Below, in pieces: positions 17,148-25,157 of a DNA stretch of 64,000 nt; the first letter of the stretch is position 1; every line of letters starts with the position of its first letter. Both the position numbers and the translations under genes were made by a program. Location of the stretch: positions 1 to 64,000 of the forward strand of contig JFHF01000041.1 of assembly GCA_000648925.1 (NCBI GenBank). Reading direction: 5' to 3'. The DNA comes from Caballeronia jiangsuensis (GTDB lineage: Bacteria; Pseudomonadota; Gammaproteobacteria; Burkholderiales; Burkholderiaceae). Below the pieces are notes generated by a model. That model was not told the DNA's origin, ran no database searches, and saw nothing but the letters and a program-made list of their open reading frames with translations.

Positions 17148-17309
17148 GGCGTTTGACGCCGATCGAGTCAAGGCGGAACCCGGAAGGCGCGATGATCAGC
17201 GCCGGCCCGCAATCTTGCCAAGCGCTTTTGTTTCGGTTGGTGCTTCGCCAGTTTCATGGCGTTGCGAATCGTCGACCGTTAGTTGCCTCGAATCTGAAAC
17301 ACGTTTTTG

Positions 17310-17324
17310 TTGAATGCTATTCCA
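17310..17324 (+). promoter_or_regulatory. Putative IclR operator, site B, with promoter
   Basis: TTGAATGCTATTCCA matches the site A palindrome at 13 of 15 positions. It starts with TTGAAT (17310-17315), which can serve as a -35, spaced 17 bp from TAGTAT (17333-17338). The promoter would drive the shikimate-dehydrogenase-like gene, whose ATG is 54 bp further. A second half-site (TGAATACTA on the minus strand) lies at about 17331-17339. Confidence 0.6.
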
Positions 17325-17391
17325 CATTCAACTAGTATTCACACAACGGGCAACCACAGATTTCGATCACGATTCAGGAGGCAGGCACGGC

Positions 17392-18219
17392 ATGGCGCAG
17401 GACACTTCCTTTACCGCATCGCTCGATGCGGGCTTGAGCGGCGCGACGCGCGTCTATTTCATCGTCGGCGATCCGATCGCGCAGGTGCGCTCGCCCTCCG
17501 GCGTGACGGCGGCGCTGAGAGCGGCGGGCCGCGACGCGATCGTGATTCCGGCGCACGTCGCGCCCGGCGATCTCGACGCGTTCTTCGCGGGCATCGCGCC
17601 CTTGCAGAACTGCGATGGCGTCATCATCACCGTGCCGCACAAGTTCAGCGCGACGGCGCATTGCAAGTCGCTGACTGACGAAGGCGCGTTTCTCGGCGCG
17701 GTCAACATGCTCAAGCGCAACGCCGACGGCACCTGGCACGGCGGCGCATCGGACGGCATCGGCATGGTCGCCGCGTTGCGGGACGCGGGCTGCGAGCCGA
17801 AGGCCAAACGCGCGCTGCTGATCGGCGCGGGCGGCGCGGGCTCGGCGATCGGCCACGCGCTCGTCGATGCAGGCGTTGCGTCGCTCGCGATCCGCGATTT
17901 CGACGCCGGGCGCACGAGCGCCCTCGCCTCGCGACTCGCCGCGCTGGGCCGTGGCGCGGTGAGCGTCGCCGACGATGCGCCCGCCGAAAGCTACGACCTG
18001 ATCGTGAACGCGTCGCCGGCGGGTATGCGTCCCGGCGATGCGCTGCCGATCGACGTCTCGCGCCTGCCGCCGACGACCTTCGTCGGCGACGTGGTGACGA
18101 AACCGCCGCTCACGCCCTTCATCGAAGCTGCTCGCGCGCGCGGCTGCACGACCGTCACCGGCACGCAGATGTTCGGCCGCGTGTGCGATGCGATCGTCGC
18201 GTATCTGTTGAAAGACTGA
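17392..18219 (+). CDS. Shikimate dehydrogenase-like protein
   Basis: A 275-residue AroE-family enzyme. It retains the catalytic lysine in TVPHKF (Lys84), the aspartate in ASDGIGM (Asp121) and the nucleotide motif GAGGAGSAIG (about 148-157). The N-terminal substrate clamp normally reads HSxSP; here it is QVRSP (residues 31-35), so one serine that contacts the shikimate carboxylate is lost. This points to a catabolic paralogue acting on quinate- or shikimate-like compounds, not biosynthetic AroE. AGGAGG precedes the ATG at 17392; an in-frame ATG at 17314 precedes the -10 and cannot be used if the site B promoter is right. A terminator follows at 18359. Confidence 0.8.
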   Translation: MAQDTSFTASLDAGLSGATRVYFIVGDPIAQVRSPSGVTAALRAAGRDAIVIPAHVAPGDLDAFFAGIAPLQNCDGVIITVPHKFSATAHCKSLTDEGAFLGAVNMLKRNADGTWHGGASDGIGMVAALRDAGCEPKAKRALLIGAGGAGSAIGHALVDAGVASLAIRDFDAGRTSALASRLAALGRGAVSVADDAPAESYDLIVNASPAGMRPGDALPIDVSRLPPTTFVGDVVTKPPLTPFIEAARARGCTTVTGTQMFGRVCDAIVAYLLKD

Positions 18220-18358
18220 CGACGCACAACATTCGCCGCGCAAGGAATCAGAGCAATCTGGTTCAATCGCGGCGCGCATTCGTTCAACATTCCGGCCGCG
18301 CATCGCGTCCCTCGCGATGCGCACCGGCCTGCTGGTTTCGAAGCGAATCGCAGACAAG

Positions 18359-18387
18359 CGCCGCCCTCCTTCGGGCGGCGTTTTTTT
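18359..18387 (+). terminator. Rho-independent terminator
   Basis: An eight-base-pair stem (CGCCGCCC with GGGCGGCG, six-base loop) is followed by seven T residues. It lies 140 bp after the shikimate-dehydrogenase-like gene and closes the catabolic island on the plus strand. Confidence 0.85.
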
Positions 18388-18492
18388 GCGCGACGTTTCG
18401 GACACGCCGGCGTGAGCGCGCGTTTCCCATGAGACTCGCGCGCTCGCTTCGAGGGCCAATGAAACGCGTGCAGGCGCACGCAAGAGGCTGGA

Positions 18493-18957
18493 ATGAAATT
18501 GAATCGAAAAGGAATTCGACGCGCGGCGCGTGCGTGCTTCGCGGCCGTCGCATTCGCCACGCTCGCCGCGTGCGCGACCGGGCCGGGTGCATCGGCGCCG
18601 CTGCCGGCGGACAGCAAGCTCGCGATCGGGCGCATCGTCGGCAAGCAATACTTGACGACCGTATCGACGGGTGCGGCGCCGTCTTCGGGCCCATCGGTCG
18701 GCGTGGGAGCCGGCGGCATCGGCGGAAATGGCTGGAATGGCGTGGGCGGCGGCGCGGGACTGAGCTTCGATCTGACGAGCCTGTTCGAGAAGGCGCCGGA
18801 ACAGACCGCGAAGGTGTACCGCTACAGCGTGCAGATGAAGGACGGCTCGAAGCGCGATGTCGACAGCACGCTCGAACTCAACGAAGGCGCGTGCGTGACG
18901 ACGATCGATTCCAGCCAGCCTGGCTATCCGAGGCTGACGGGCGCGGACGCCTGCTGA
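18493..18957 (+). CDS. Hypothetical lipoprotein with glycine-rich segment
   Basis: A 154-residue protein I do not recognise by function. It has a basic N-terminus, a hydrophobic stretch and a lipobox (TLAAC, Cys27), so it is predicted to be exported and lipidated. The middle (about 68-96) is rich in glycine and serine, similar to glycine-zipper/SlyB-like outer-membrane lipoproteins. The C-terminal part (AKVYRYSVQMKDGSKRDVDS) resembles the loop-and-strand region that follows the zipper in that group. It ends with a cysteine. It stands alone, preceded and followed by terminators. Confidence 0.65.
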   Translation: MKLNRKGIRRAARACFAAVAFATLAACATGPGASAPLPADSKLAIGRIVGKQYLTTVSTGAAPSSGPSVGVGAGGIGGNGWNGVGGGAGLSFDLTSLFEKAPEQTAKVYRYSVQMKDGSKRDVDSTLELNEGACVTTIDSSQPGYPRLTGADAC

Positions 18958-19405
18958 TCTTCAGCGCAATCGCGTCGCTCACATTGCCATCGCCGGGATG
19001 ATGCAGCGCGGGCCCATCGCTTGAATGTCGAAGATCGTGCGCGATGGACTCCGCGTGTTTCCCATCGGTTGGGACGACATGCGCGTGCGGATCACGCAGC
19101 GATAACGGATGCATCGAAATACATGAACGATCCAATCGATTCATTCGCATATCGAACAATCTGCGCGATCGATCCTGAAACGCAGTAATTCGCGCCCGCG
19201 ATTGTGCTTCGTGCAGGGCTTTGCGATACTGAATTGCCCCTCTCATGCGTCCGCTCTCGAAGTTCGAGCCCCCAAGCGGACGTATTCCCGCCGCCCGTTC
19301 AGGCGGCGTTTTTTTGCACGCGGCCTATTACCTTCGACGTAATTGCCCGCCCCCATCCCCTCCTGCGACGATGCAATCACACCGATCATCGACAAGGAGA
19401 CGGAC
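18958..19405. other. Intergenic stretch, terminator only
   Basis: About 450 bp without a credible ORF. It contains a strong plus-strand terminator at 19289-19315, which is over 330 bp from the preceding gene. The stretch before it is somewhat less G+C-rich and could carry an untranslated small RNA or a long 3-prime leader, but nothing shows this directly. Confidence 0.5.
19289..19315 (+). terminator. Rho-independent terminator
   Basis: A seven-base-pair stem (CGCCGCC with GGCGGCG, six-base loop) is followed by seven T residues. It would end transcription from the lipoprotein gene or from an unannotated short transcript just before the hydrolase gene. Confidence 0.8.
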
Positions 19406-20272
19406 ATGTCCGCGAATCAACATCGAGTTCACGCCGAAATCGCCCGCCCGAATTACATCGCGACGAGCGGCGGCGTCGAGCTTTTCTATCGCGACTGGCA
19501 GCCCGAAGCCACGCATGGCAACGGCAAGACCATCGTGTTCGTCCCCAGCTATTCGCTGCCGGGCGACATGTGGGCGTATCAGATGCTGCCGCTCGCGCGT
19601 CAGGGCTTTCGCTGCATCGCCTACGACCGACGCGGCCACGGCCGCTCCAGCGATCCGGGCACTGGCTACGACTACGACACGCTCGCGGACGATCTCGCCG
19701 CCGTCATGAACGCGCTCGATCTTTCGAACGTCACGCTGGCCGGCTACTCGATGGGCGGCGCGGAAGCCGTGCGCTATCTGACGCGTCACGGCAGCGCGCG
19801 CGTCGCACGGCTCGCGTTGATCGCATCGACGTTGCCGATGCTGGCGAAGACGCCGGACAATCCTGATGGCATCGACCGCGCATACGTCGACGCCTTCCAG
19901 CACGACTTGATGACGGACTATCCGAAGTGGCTCGCAGACAATGCGCGGCCGTTCGCCGGGCCGGACGCATCGCAGGCGATGATCGACTGGATCCGGAAAA
20001 TGGCGTTGCGCACGTCGCATCAGGCGCTTTTCGCGTGCAACGAAACGGTAAGCAGCGGCGATTTCCGCGACGAGCTGCGCGACATCGACGTGCCGACGCT
20101 TATCGTGCAGGGCGATCGCGACGTGTCGAATCCGCTCGAACTGACCTCGCAACGCACGGCGCGGCTGATTCCGAACGCGCGGCTCGTCGTCTACGAAGGC
20201 GCGCCGCACGGCGTTTTTCTGAGCGATGCGGCGCGGCTGACCGCGGATATCGGGGCCTTCGCGTCGGCGTAG
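19406..20272 (+). CDS. Alpha/beta-fold hydrolase
   Basis: A 288-residue alpha/beta hydrolase. The nucleophile elbow is GYSMGG (Ser115), the acid lies in VQGDRDVSNP (Asp239) and the base in GAPHGVF (His268). The block YDRRGHGRSSDP follows strand 4, as in esterases and non-heme chloroperoxidases. There is no signal peptide. AAGGAG lies six bases before the ATG at 19406, so I prefer this over an in-frame ATG at 19343. It is probably monocistronic. The substrate is unknown; cofactor-free haloperoxidase-type annotation of such proteins usually reflects esterase or perhydrolase activity. Confidence 0.85.
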   Translation: MSANQHRVHAEIARPNYIATSGGVELFYRDWQPEATHGNGKTIVFVPSYSLPGDMWAYQMLPLARQGFRCIAYDRRGHGRSSDPGTGYDYDTLADDLAAVMNALDLSNVTLAGYSMGGAEAVRYLTRHGSARVARLALIASTLPMLAKTPDNPDGIDRAYVDAFQHDLMTDYPKWLADNARPFAGPDASQAMIDWIRKMALRTSHQALFACNETVSSGDFRDELRDIDVPTLIVQGDRDVSNPLELTSQRTARLIPNARLVVYEGAPHGVFLSDAARLTADIGAFASA

Positions 20273-20502
20273 TGAAACGCGGTCTGTGGTAGTGGCTTAA
20301 TACCTGCGCCGCGCCGGAACTCGATCCAGTATTTCATCGGCGTTTGTCGGATAAGCGCTGAGTCCTGACGCGTTTGAAAACACTCATAACAATAGACTCT
20401 GGAAGAATCCCGGCACACCGTAGCACTGCGAATTGACATCACAGCGCGCGACATGAAAGCATCGCCGCGCAGTCCTGCCCACCTCCATCGGAGCCTACCG
20501 CG

Positions 20503-20985
20503 ATGATCTTCCACGCATCCATTCCCGCCAACGATCCGAAGCACGTCGCGCACGTGCTCGCCGAACTGTGGGACGGCTTCGCCGCGCCCTTCTCGCCGTT
20601 TCCCGATGCGTGGATGGCGGTCGCGGGCGACGATCGCGGCAGCATCATCGAGGTCTATCCGAGCGATCAGGTCATCACGCCGGGCGGCGGCCACGAGGAA
20701 AGCGTCAGCTACGGCGCGGATACTTTGAAGCGTCCGCAGTACAGCGCGTTCCACATGGCGATCGCGACGAAGCTGAGCGCGGACGACGTCATCGCGATCG
20801 GCGAGCGCGAAGGCTGGCGCGCGGTGCGCTGCACGCGCGGCGACAACTTCTTCCACGTAATCGAGTTCTGGATCGAAAACTCGACGATGCTCGAATTCCT
20901 CACGCCCGAGATGCAGGCCGAATATCTCGCTTTCGCCACGCCCGAAAACTTCAAGGCGATGGCCGCCGCCGCCGTGCCTCAGTAA
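20503..20985 (+). CDS. Hypothetical protein (160 aa)
   Basis: A 160-residue soluble protein without a signal peptide or membrane segment. It begins MIFHASIPANDPKHVAHVLA and contains SFHMAIATK-like strand and helix repeats (with AFHMAIATKLSADDVIAIGE), which would fit a vicinal-oxygen-chelate/glyoxalase-like fold, but metal ligands cannot be assigned with confidence. GGAG lies about nine bases before the ATG. Its 3-prime end overlaps the convergent MFS gene by seven bases. I assign no function. Confidence 0.6.
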   Translation: MIFHASIPANDPKHVAHVLAELWDGFAAPFSPFPDAWMAVAGDDRGSIIEVYPSDQVITPGGGHEESVSYGADTLKRPQYSAFHMAIATKLSADDVIAIGEREGWRAVRCTRGDNFFHVIEFWIENSTMLEFLTPEMQAEYLAFATPENFKAMAAAAVPQ

Positions 20986-22328
20986 GCGCTTCGCGTCGAG
21001 GACCGTTCGCCGCGCAGCCCGAACAGCAGCGCGGCGCCGCTCGCGAAGAGCAACAGCGAGAGCAGGTGCACGGCGAGATCCATGCTGCCCGTCACGGTGC
21101 GGATCTGGCCGATCACCCACGGACTCACGATGCCGCTCGTGATCCCGATACTGCTGATGACCGCGATGCCCGCCGCCGCGCTCTTGCCCGGCAGATGGCT
21201 CGCGGGCACGGCCCAGAAAATCGGCAGCGCGGCGAAGATCAGGGTCGCGGCGAGCGAAAGAATCGCGAGCATCAGCGGAAAGCTCGGAAAGTGCAGCGTG
21301 AGCGCCGCGAGCGCGATGCCGCCGCCGATCGTGCAGCACGCGAAATGCTTGCGCCGCTCGGCGACGCGATCCGAATGGCGCGCGATCAGAATCAGCCCCA
21401 CCGCGCCGATCGCATTCGGCACGACGGTGTAGAGGCTGACGGACAGCACATCGGTGATGCCGAAATCGCGGATCATCAGCGGCATCCAGAAGCTCAGCGT
21501 CAGCGATGCGCACGTCAGCGAAAAATAGATGAACGCGAAGAGATAGAGGCGCGGGTTGCGCAACGCGTCGAGCAGGCCGCGGCGGTCGTGCGCATCGGCG
21601 CTGGCGGTCGTTTGCGGGCAAAGCGCGGCCAGGCGCTCCTGTTCTCCCTGCGTGAGCCAGTGCGCATCGCGCGGCGTGTCCACCAGAATCCGCAAGGCGA
21701 CGAGGCCGAGCAGCACCGCCGGCGCGCCCTCGATCGCGAACATCCATTGCCAGCCGTGCAGGCCCATCACGCCCGCCATGTCGCGCATGATCCAGCCGGA
21801 CACCAGTCCGCCGAACACGCCCGCCACCGCGACGCCCGCGAAGAATACCGACATCACGCCGGCGCGCCGCTTCGCCGGAAACCAGTACGTCAGATACAGC
21901 ACGATGCCCGGAAAGAAGCCCGCCTCGAACACGCCGAGGAAAAAGCGCAGCAGATAGAAATGCTCGGGCGTCGCGACGAACATCATGCCGACCGATGCCG
22001 CGCCCCACAGCAGCATGATCCGCGTGAAGGTGCGGCGTGCGCCGAACTTCGCGAGCAGCAGGTTGCTCGGCACTTCGAAGAGCACATAGCCGACGTAGAA
22101 CACGGCGGCGCCGAGGCCGTACATCGCATCGGAGAAACCGAGATCGTGCTTCATCTGCAACTGCGCGAAGCCGATATTGATCCGGTCCAGAAACGACACC
22201 ACGTAGCACAGAAACAAAAACGGGATGATGCGCCACGCGATCTTGCGAAACAGCGCATCGTCCGACAGGGCGTGTATTTCCGCGACGGAACTCGGGCTGA
22301 GGTCCGCCGGGCTGATCGACTTCGACAT
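20979..22328 (-). CDS. MFS transporter, anion:cation symporter family
   Basis: A 449-residue major facilitator with twelve predicted membrane helices. The first helix segment WRIIPFLFLCYVVSFLDRIN and the following IGFAQLQMKHDLGFSDAMYG are the hallmark of the ACS family (phthalate, hydroxyphenylacetate, tartrate and glucarate permeases). Another family block is RFFLGVFEAGFFPGIVLYLT. It probably imports an aromatic or sugar acid with protons. GGAG precedes the ATG. It follows the MBL-fold gene on the same strand after 105 bp, so they may form an operon controlled by the divergent IclR pair. Confidence 0.85.
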   Translation of the reverse strand: MSKSISPADLSPSSVAEIHALSDDALFRKIAWRIIPFLFLCYVVSFLDRINIGFAQLQMKHDLGFSDAMYGLGAAVFYVGYVLFEVPSNLLLAKFGARRTFTRIMLLWGAASVGMMFVATPEHFYLLRFFLGVFEAGFFPGIVLYLTYWFPAKRRAGVMSVFFAGVAVAGVFGGLVSGWIMRDMAGVMGLHGWQWMFAIEGAPAVLLGLVALRILVDTPRDAHWLTQGEQERLAALCPQTTASADAHDRRGLLDALRNPRLYLFAFIYFSLTCASLTLSFWMPLMIRDFGITDVLSVSLYTVVPNAIGAVGLILIARHSDRVAERRKHFACCTIGGGIALAALTLHFPSFPLMLAILSLAATLIFAALPIFWAVPASHLPGKSAAAGIAVISSIGITSGIVSPWVIGQIRTVTGSMDLAVHLLSLLLFASGAALLFGLRGERSSTRSAY

Positions 22329-22433
22329 GTCTCGCTCCAGATGGGCGTGAGAAGGCCGGCGTCTTGAGCGCGCCTTTTTGCCTGAAGAGAAGGAAGAGCG
22401 GCGCGTTTCAGTACGCGCCGCGAGAGATGAGCG

Positions 22434-23393
22434 TCAGTCCTGCAGCGCGGCCCACATATCCTTGTCGCGCTGGGCGGTCCAGATACGCGGATGCTTGATG
22501 CCGCTCGCCTCGTCATAGGCGCGCGACACGTCGAACGGCAGGCAGTGTTCGTAGATGAAAACGTGGCCGAACTTCGGGTCCATCGCGCGGCGGGTGAGCG
22601 CCATCGAGCCCTTCAGATCGAGCTTGTCGGCGACGGCATCGCGGCCCGCCTGCAGCAGCGTCGTGACGAAATCCTTCGTGTAGTCAAGGCCCTTGTCGAC
22701 TTCCGCCGGCGACAGCAACGCGGGACCGCGGCCCGGCACGAGCTTGTCCGCCTTCAGCGCGCGCAGCGCTTCGAGCGTCGTGGGCCATTCTTCGAGTTGC
22801 GCATCGCCGCAATAACAGGCGGCGTCGTACTCGACCAGATCGCCCGAAAACAGCACCTTCTGCGACGGCAGCCAGACGACCGTGTCGCCCTTCGTATGGC
22901 CCGAGCCGAGATGGGCGATCTTCACTTCGAGCTTGCCGAGGAACAGCGTGATTTCCTTCTCGAAGACGAGCGTCGGCCACGTGAGGCCGGGCACCGTCTC
23001 GACGCCGGCGAACAGACGCGGAAAGCGCTCGATCTCCGACTTCATGTCCTGCTCGCCGCGCTCGACGATCATTTCATACGTGCCGCGGCTCGCGATGACC
23101 TGCTCTGCGCCTTCCGCGAAATACGCCGACGCGCCGAGCACGCGCACCGCGTGGTAATGCGACAGGACGACGTATTTGATCGGCTTGTCGGTGACGCTGC
23201 GGATTCTTGCGATGAGATCCTGCGCCATTGCCGGCGTGGCAGTCGTATCGACGATCAGAACGCCGTCGTCACCGATGATCACGCCCGAGTTCGGGTCGCC
23301 CTCGGCCGTGTACGCGTACGCGTTCTCGGAAAGCTGCGTGAAAGTAACCTTCTTCTCTTCCAGATCGGCCTGCGATGCGAATGCTTTTGCCAT
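22434..23393 (-). CDS. MBL-fold metallo-hydrolase with altered metal motif
   Basis: A 319-residue metallo-beta-lactamase-fold protein. The usual HxHxDH motif reads HYHAVR (residues 79-84): both first histidines remain, but the aspartate and last histidine are replaced. The later ligands are kept in GSGHTKGD (His166) and LFSGDLVEYD. The second metal site is therefore probably lost or rebuilt, so activity may need one metal or differ from classic hydrolases. I chose the ATG at 23393 (MAKAFASQ), because the open frame upstream runs into the promoter region. Probably cytoplasmic; likely an operon with the MFS permease and controlled by the divergent IclR pair. Confidence 0.78.
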   Translation of the reverse strand: MAKAFASQADLEEKKVTFTQLSENAYAYTAEGDPNSGVIIGDDGVLIVDTTATPAMAQDLIARIRSVTDKPIKYVVLSHYHAVRVLGASAYFAEGAEQVIASRGTYEMIVERGEQDMKSEIERFPRLFAGVETVPGLTWPTLVFEKEITLFLGKLEVKIAHLGSGHTKGDTVVWLPSQKVLFSGDLVEYDAACYCGDAQLEEWPTTLEALRALKADKLVPGRGPALLSPAEVDKGLDYTKDFVTTLLQAGRDAVADKLDLKGSMALTRRAMDPKFGHVFIYEHCLPFDVSRAYDEASGIKHPRIWTAQRDKDMWAALQD

Positions 23394-23460
23394 GATCGTG
23401 TCTCGATTCCATTCTTGTGGGGATGAATGGATGATCGTCCTGGCGATGATCTTTGTCAAC

Positions 23461-23486
23461 AGCAAGTACGCTTGCTATTTGCAAAT
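23461..23486. promoter_or_regulatory. Adjacent palindromes in the MBL/IclR divergent promoter
   Basis: AGCAAG-TACG-CTTGCT at 23461-23476 is a perfect inverted repeat and is followed directly by the ten-base palindrome ATTTGCAAAT (23477-23486). They lie between the MBL-fold gene (start 23393) and the first IclR gene (start 23575), a fitting place for the operator of one or both IclR proteins. Confidence 0.5.
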
Positions 23487-23574
23487 TACGGGTAAATACT
23501 GAATCGCTTCATAGGATGATTCCTGCTCGGCTAACATTTGCCATTCGTTCACTTTTATCGATCGCGGAGCGCTC

Positions 23575-24354
23575 TTGGTTCGTCCCACTCCTGCCACGCC
23601 TGACGCCGAAGCCGACGAAGAGAAAAAACAGCGCGGCATTCAGAGCGTCGAAGTCGGCGCGCGTCTGCTCGATGCGCTCGCCGCACGGCGCGAGCCGCTC
23701 GCGTTGAGCGCGCTGGCCGAAGCCGCCGGGCTCTCGACCGCGCAGGCGCACACCTATCTCGTGAGTCTCACGCGTCTCGGGCTCGTCAAGCGCGACGCGC
23801 TCACCGGCAACTACGAGCCGGGTCCGCTTTCGCTGCGTCTCGGTCTATTGAATCTGGAACATCAGCCGGCGTATCGCGCGGCCGCGTCGCGTGTTCCGGC
23901 GCTCGCGCTCGCGACCGGCATGAGCGTCGCGGTCAGCGTCGCCGGGCCGCAAGGGCCGACCATCGTGCGTTACGAGCGCGGCGGCTATCCGCTGCATGTC
24001 AATTTGCACGTCGGCACGGTGATGTCGCTGTCCGCGACGGCGACCGGACGCGTCTTCCGCGCTTTCGACGATGACGCCCGCGTCGCCGCGATGCTCGCGC
24101 ATCAGGCCGAAGCCGATGCGCCTGAAATGAGCGCGCGCATCGGCGAAATCCGGGCGCGCGGCATCGAACGCGGCGTCGATGCGCCGAGTCCGGGCGTCAG
24201 CAGCATGAGCGTGCCGGTATTCGACGGCGCGCAGCGGATGCAACTTGCGCTGACCGCGATCGGCCCGACCGGTCTGTGCGATGTCGATTGGGACGGCCCG
24301 TTGGCGCACGCATTGAAAGACGCGGCACGCGATATCACCGGATTGCTTTCATGA
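23575..24354 (+). CDS. IclR-family transcriptional regulator (first of a tandem pair)
   Basis: A 259-residue IclR protein. The HTH lies at about 20-65 (LSALAEAAGLSTAQAHTYLV then SLTRLGLVKRD) and the effector domain follows (SLSATATGRVFRAF, PSPGVSSMSVPVFD). The most likely start is the TTG at 23575, as no suitable ATG lies before the HTH; this start is uncertain. Its stop overlaps the ATG of the next IclR gene by four bases. The effector domain is shorter than average at the C-terminus. It is divergent from the MBL-fold/MFS pair and probably regulates it. Confidence 0.82.
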   Translation: MVRPTPATPDAEADEEKKQRGIQSVEVGARLLDALAARREPLALSALAEAAGLSTAQAHTYLVSLTRLGLVKRDALTGNYEPGPLSLRLGLLNLEHQPAYRAAASRVPALALATGMSVAVSVAGPQGPTIVRYERGGYPLHVNLHVGTVMSLSATATGRVFRAFDDDARVAAMLAHQAEADAPEMSARIGEIRARGIERGVDAPSPGVSSMSVPVFDGAQRMQLALTAIGPTGLCDVDWDGPLAHALKDAARDITGLLS

Positions 24355-25157
24355 CGACGTTCGACGAAGACATCAAGCCGCAGCGCGGCATCAACGCACT
24401 CGACGCGACCGGCGATCTGTTGCGCGCACTGGTTGCAGTGGGCCAGCCGCTCACGCTGCGCGATCTGGCCGCTGCGGCCGGCATGCCGCCCGCGAAAGCG
24501 TTCGCGCATCTGGTGAGTCTGGTGAAGGTCGGCCTGCTCGCGCGCGACGACGCCGGGCTCTTCCACGCGGGCCGCCTGAGCCGCGAGCTCGGCCTCATCG
24601 CGCTGCAACGTCTTTCGCCGATCCGCGACGCGGAAAGCGAAATCGTCGCGCTCGCCGCGAGCACGTCGATGACGGTCGCCGCCGCCGCGCTCGGCCCGCT
24701 CGGCCCGACCGTGATCCGGCTGGAGGAATCGGCGCGGCCACAGCATGTCAGCTTGAGAGTCGGCACGGCGATGTCGCTCGTCAACACGGCGATCGGGCGC
24801 GTCTACGCCGCGCATCTGCCGGCGGACATGCTTGCATCGCTGATGGAACGGGATCACATCCGCCTGGCGGGTTCGGCAGCGGATGCGGGACTGGACGCCG
24901 CGTATCGCGCGCGGCTCGACGGCATCCGGGAACGCGGCCTCGACACGGCGCACGGCGCGCCGGTGCCCGGCATTCATGCACTGGCCGCGCCGGTTTTCGA
25001 TCACACCGGGAGCGTGTGTCTCGTGATTGCGCTGATCGGCTCGTCGGGCGGCTTCGACAGCGCTGCGGACGGTCCGCTGGCACGCGCCCTTCTCGCCGCG
25101 ACGCGGCGTCTGTCGTGGCGTTTCGGCCTGATGGAAGCGAACGACCGGGCGACCTAG
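24351..25157 (+). CDS. IclR-family transcriptional regulator (second of a tandem pair)
   Basis: A 268-residue IclR protein. The HTH (LRDLAAAAGMPPAKAFAHLV followed by SLVKVGLLARDD) and the effector domain (MSLVNTAIGRVYAAH, PVPGIHALAAPVFDH) align along the length of the preceding gene's product, so the two are paralogues. The ATG overlaps the upstream stop by four bases (ATGA), giving coupled translation and suggesting equal amounts of both proteins and possibly hetero-oligomers. Its own stop overlaps the convergent pdxY by four bases. Confidence 0.85.
   Translation: MTTFDEDIKPQRGINALDATGDLLRALVAVGQPLTLRDLAAAAGMPPAKAFAHLVSLVKVGLLARDDAGLFHAGRLSRELGLIALQRLSPIRDAESEIVALAASTSMTVAAAALGPLGPTVIRLEESARPQHVSLRVGTAMSLVNTAIGRVYAAHLPADMLASLMERDHIRLAGSAADAGLDAAYRARLDGIRERGLDTAHGAPVPGIHALAAPVFDHTGSVCLVIALIGSSGGFDSAADGPLARALLAATRRLSWRFGLMEANDRAT

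Noticed and set aside
19343..19405. Upstream start of the alpha/beta hydrolase
   Set aside because: AAGGAG six bases before 19406 identifies the later ATG; the extra residues do not fit the fold.
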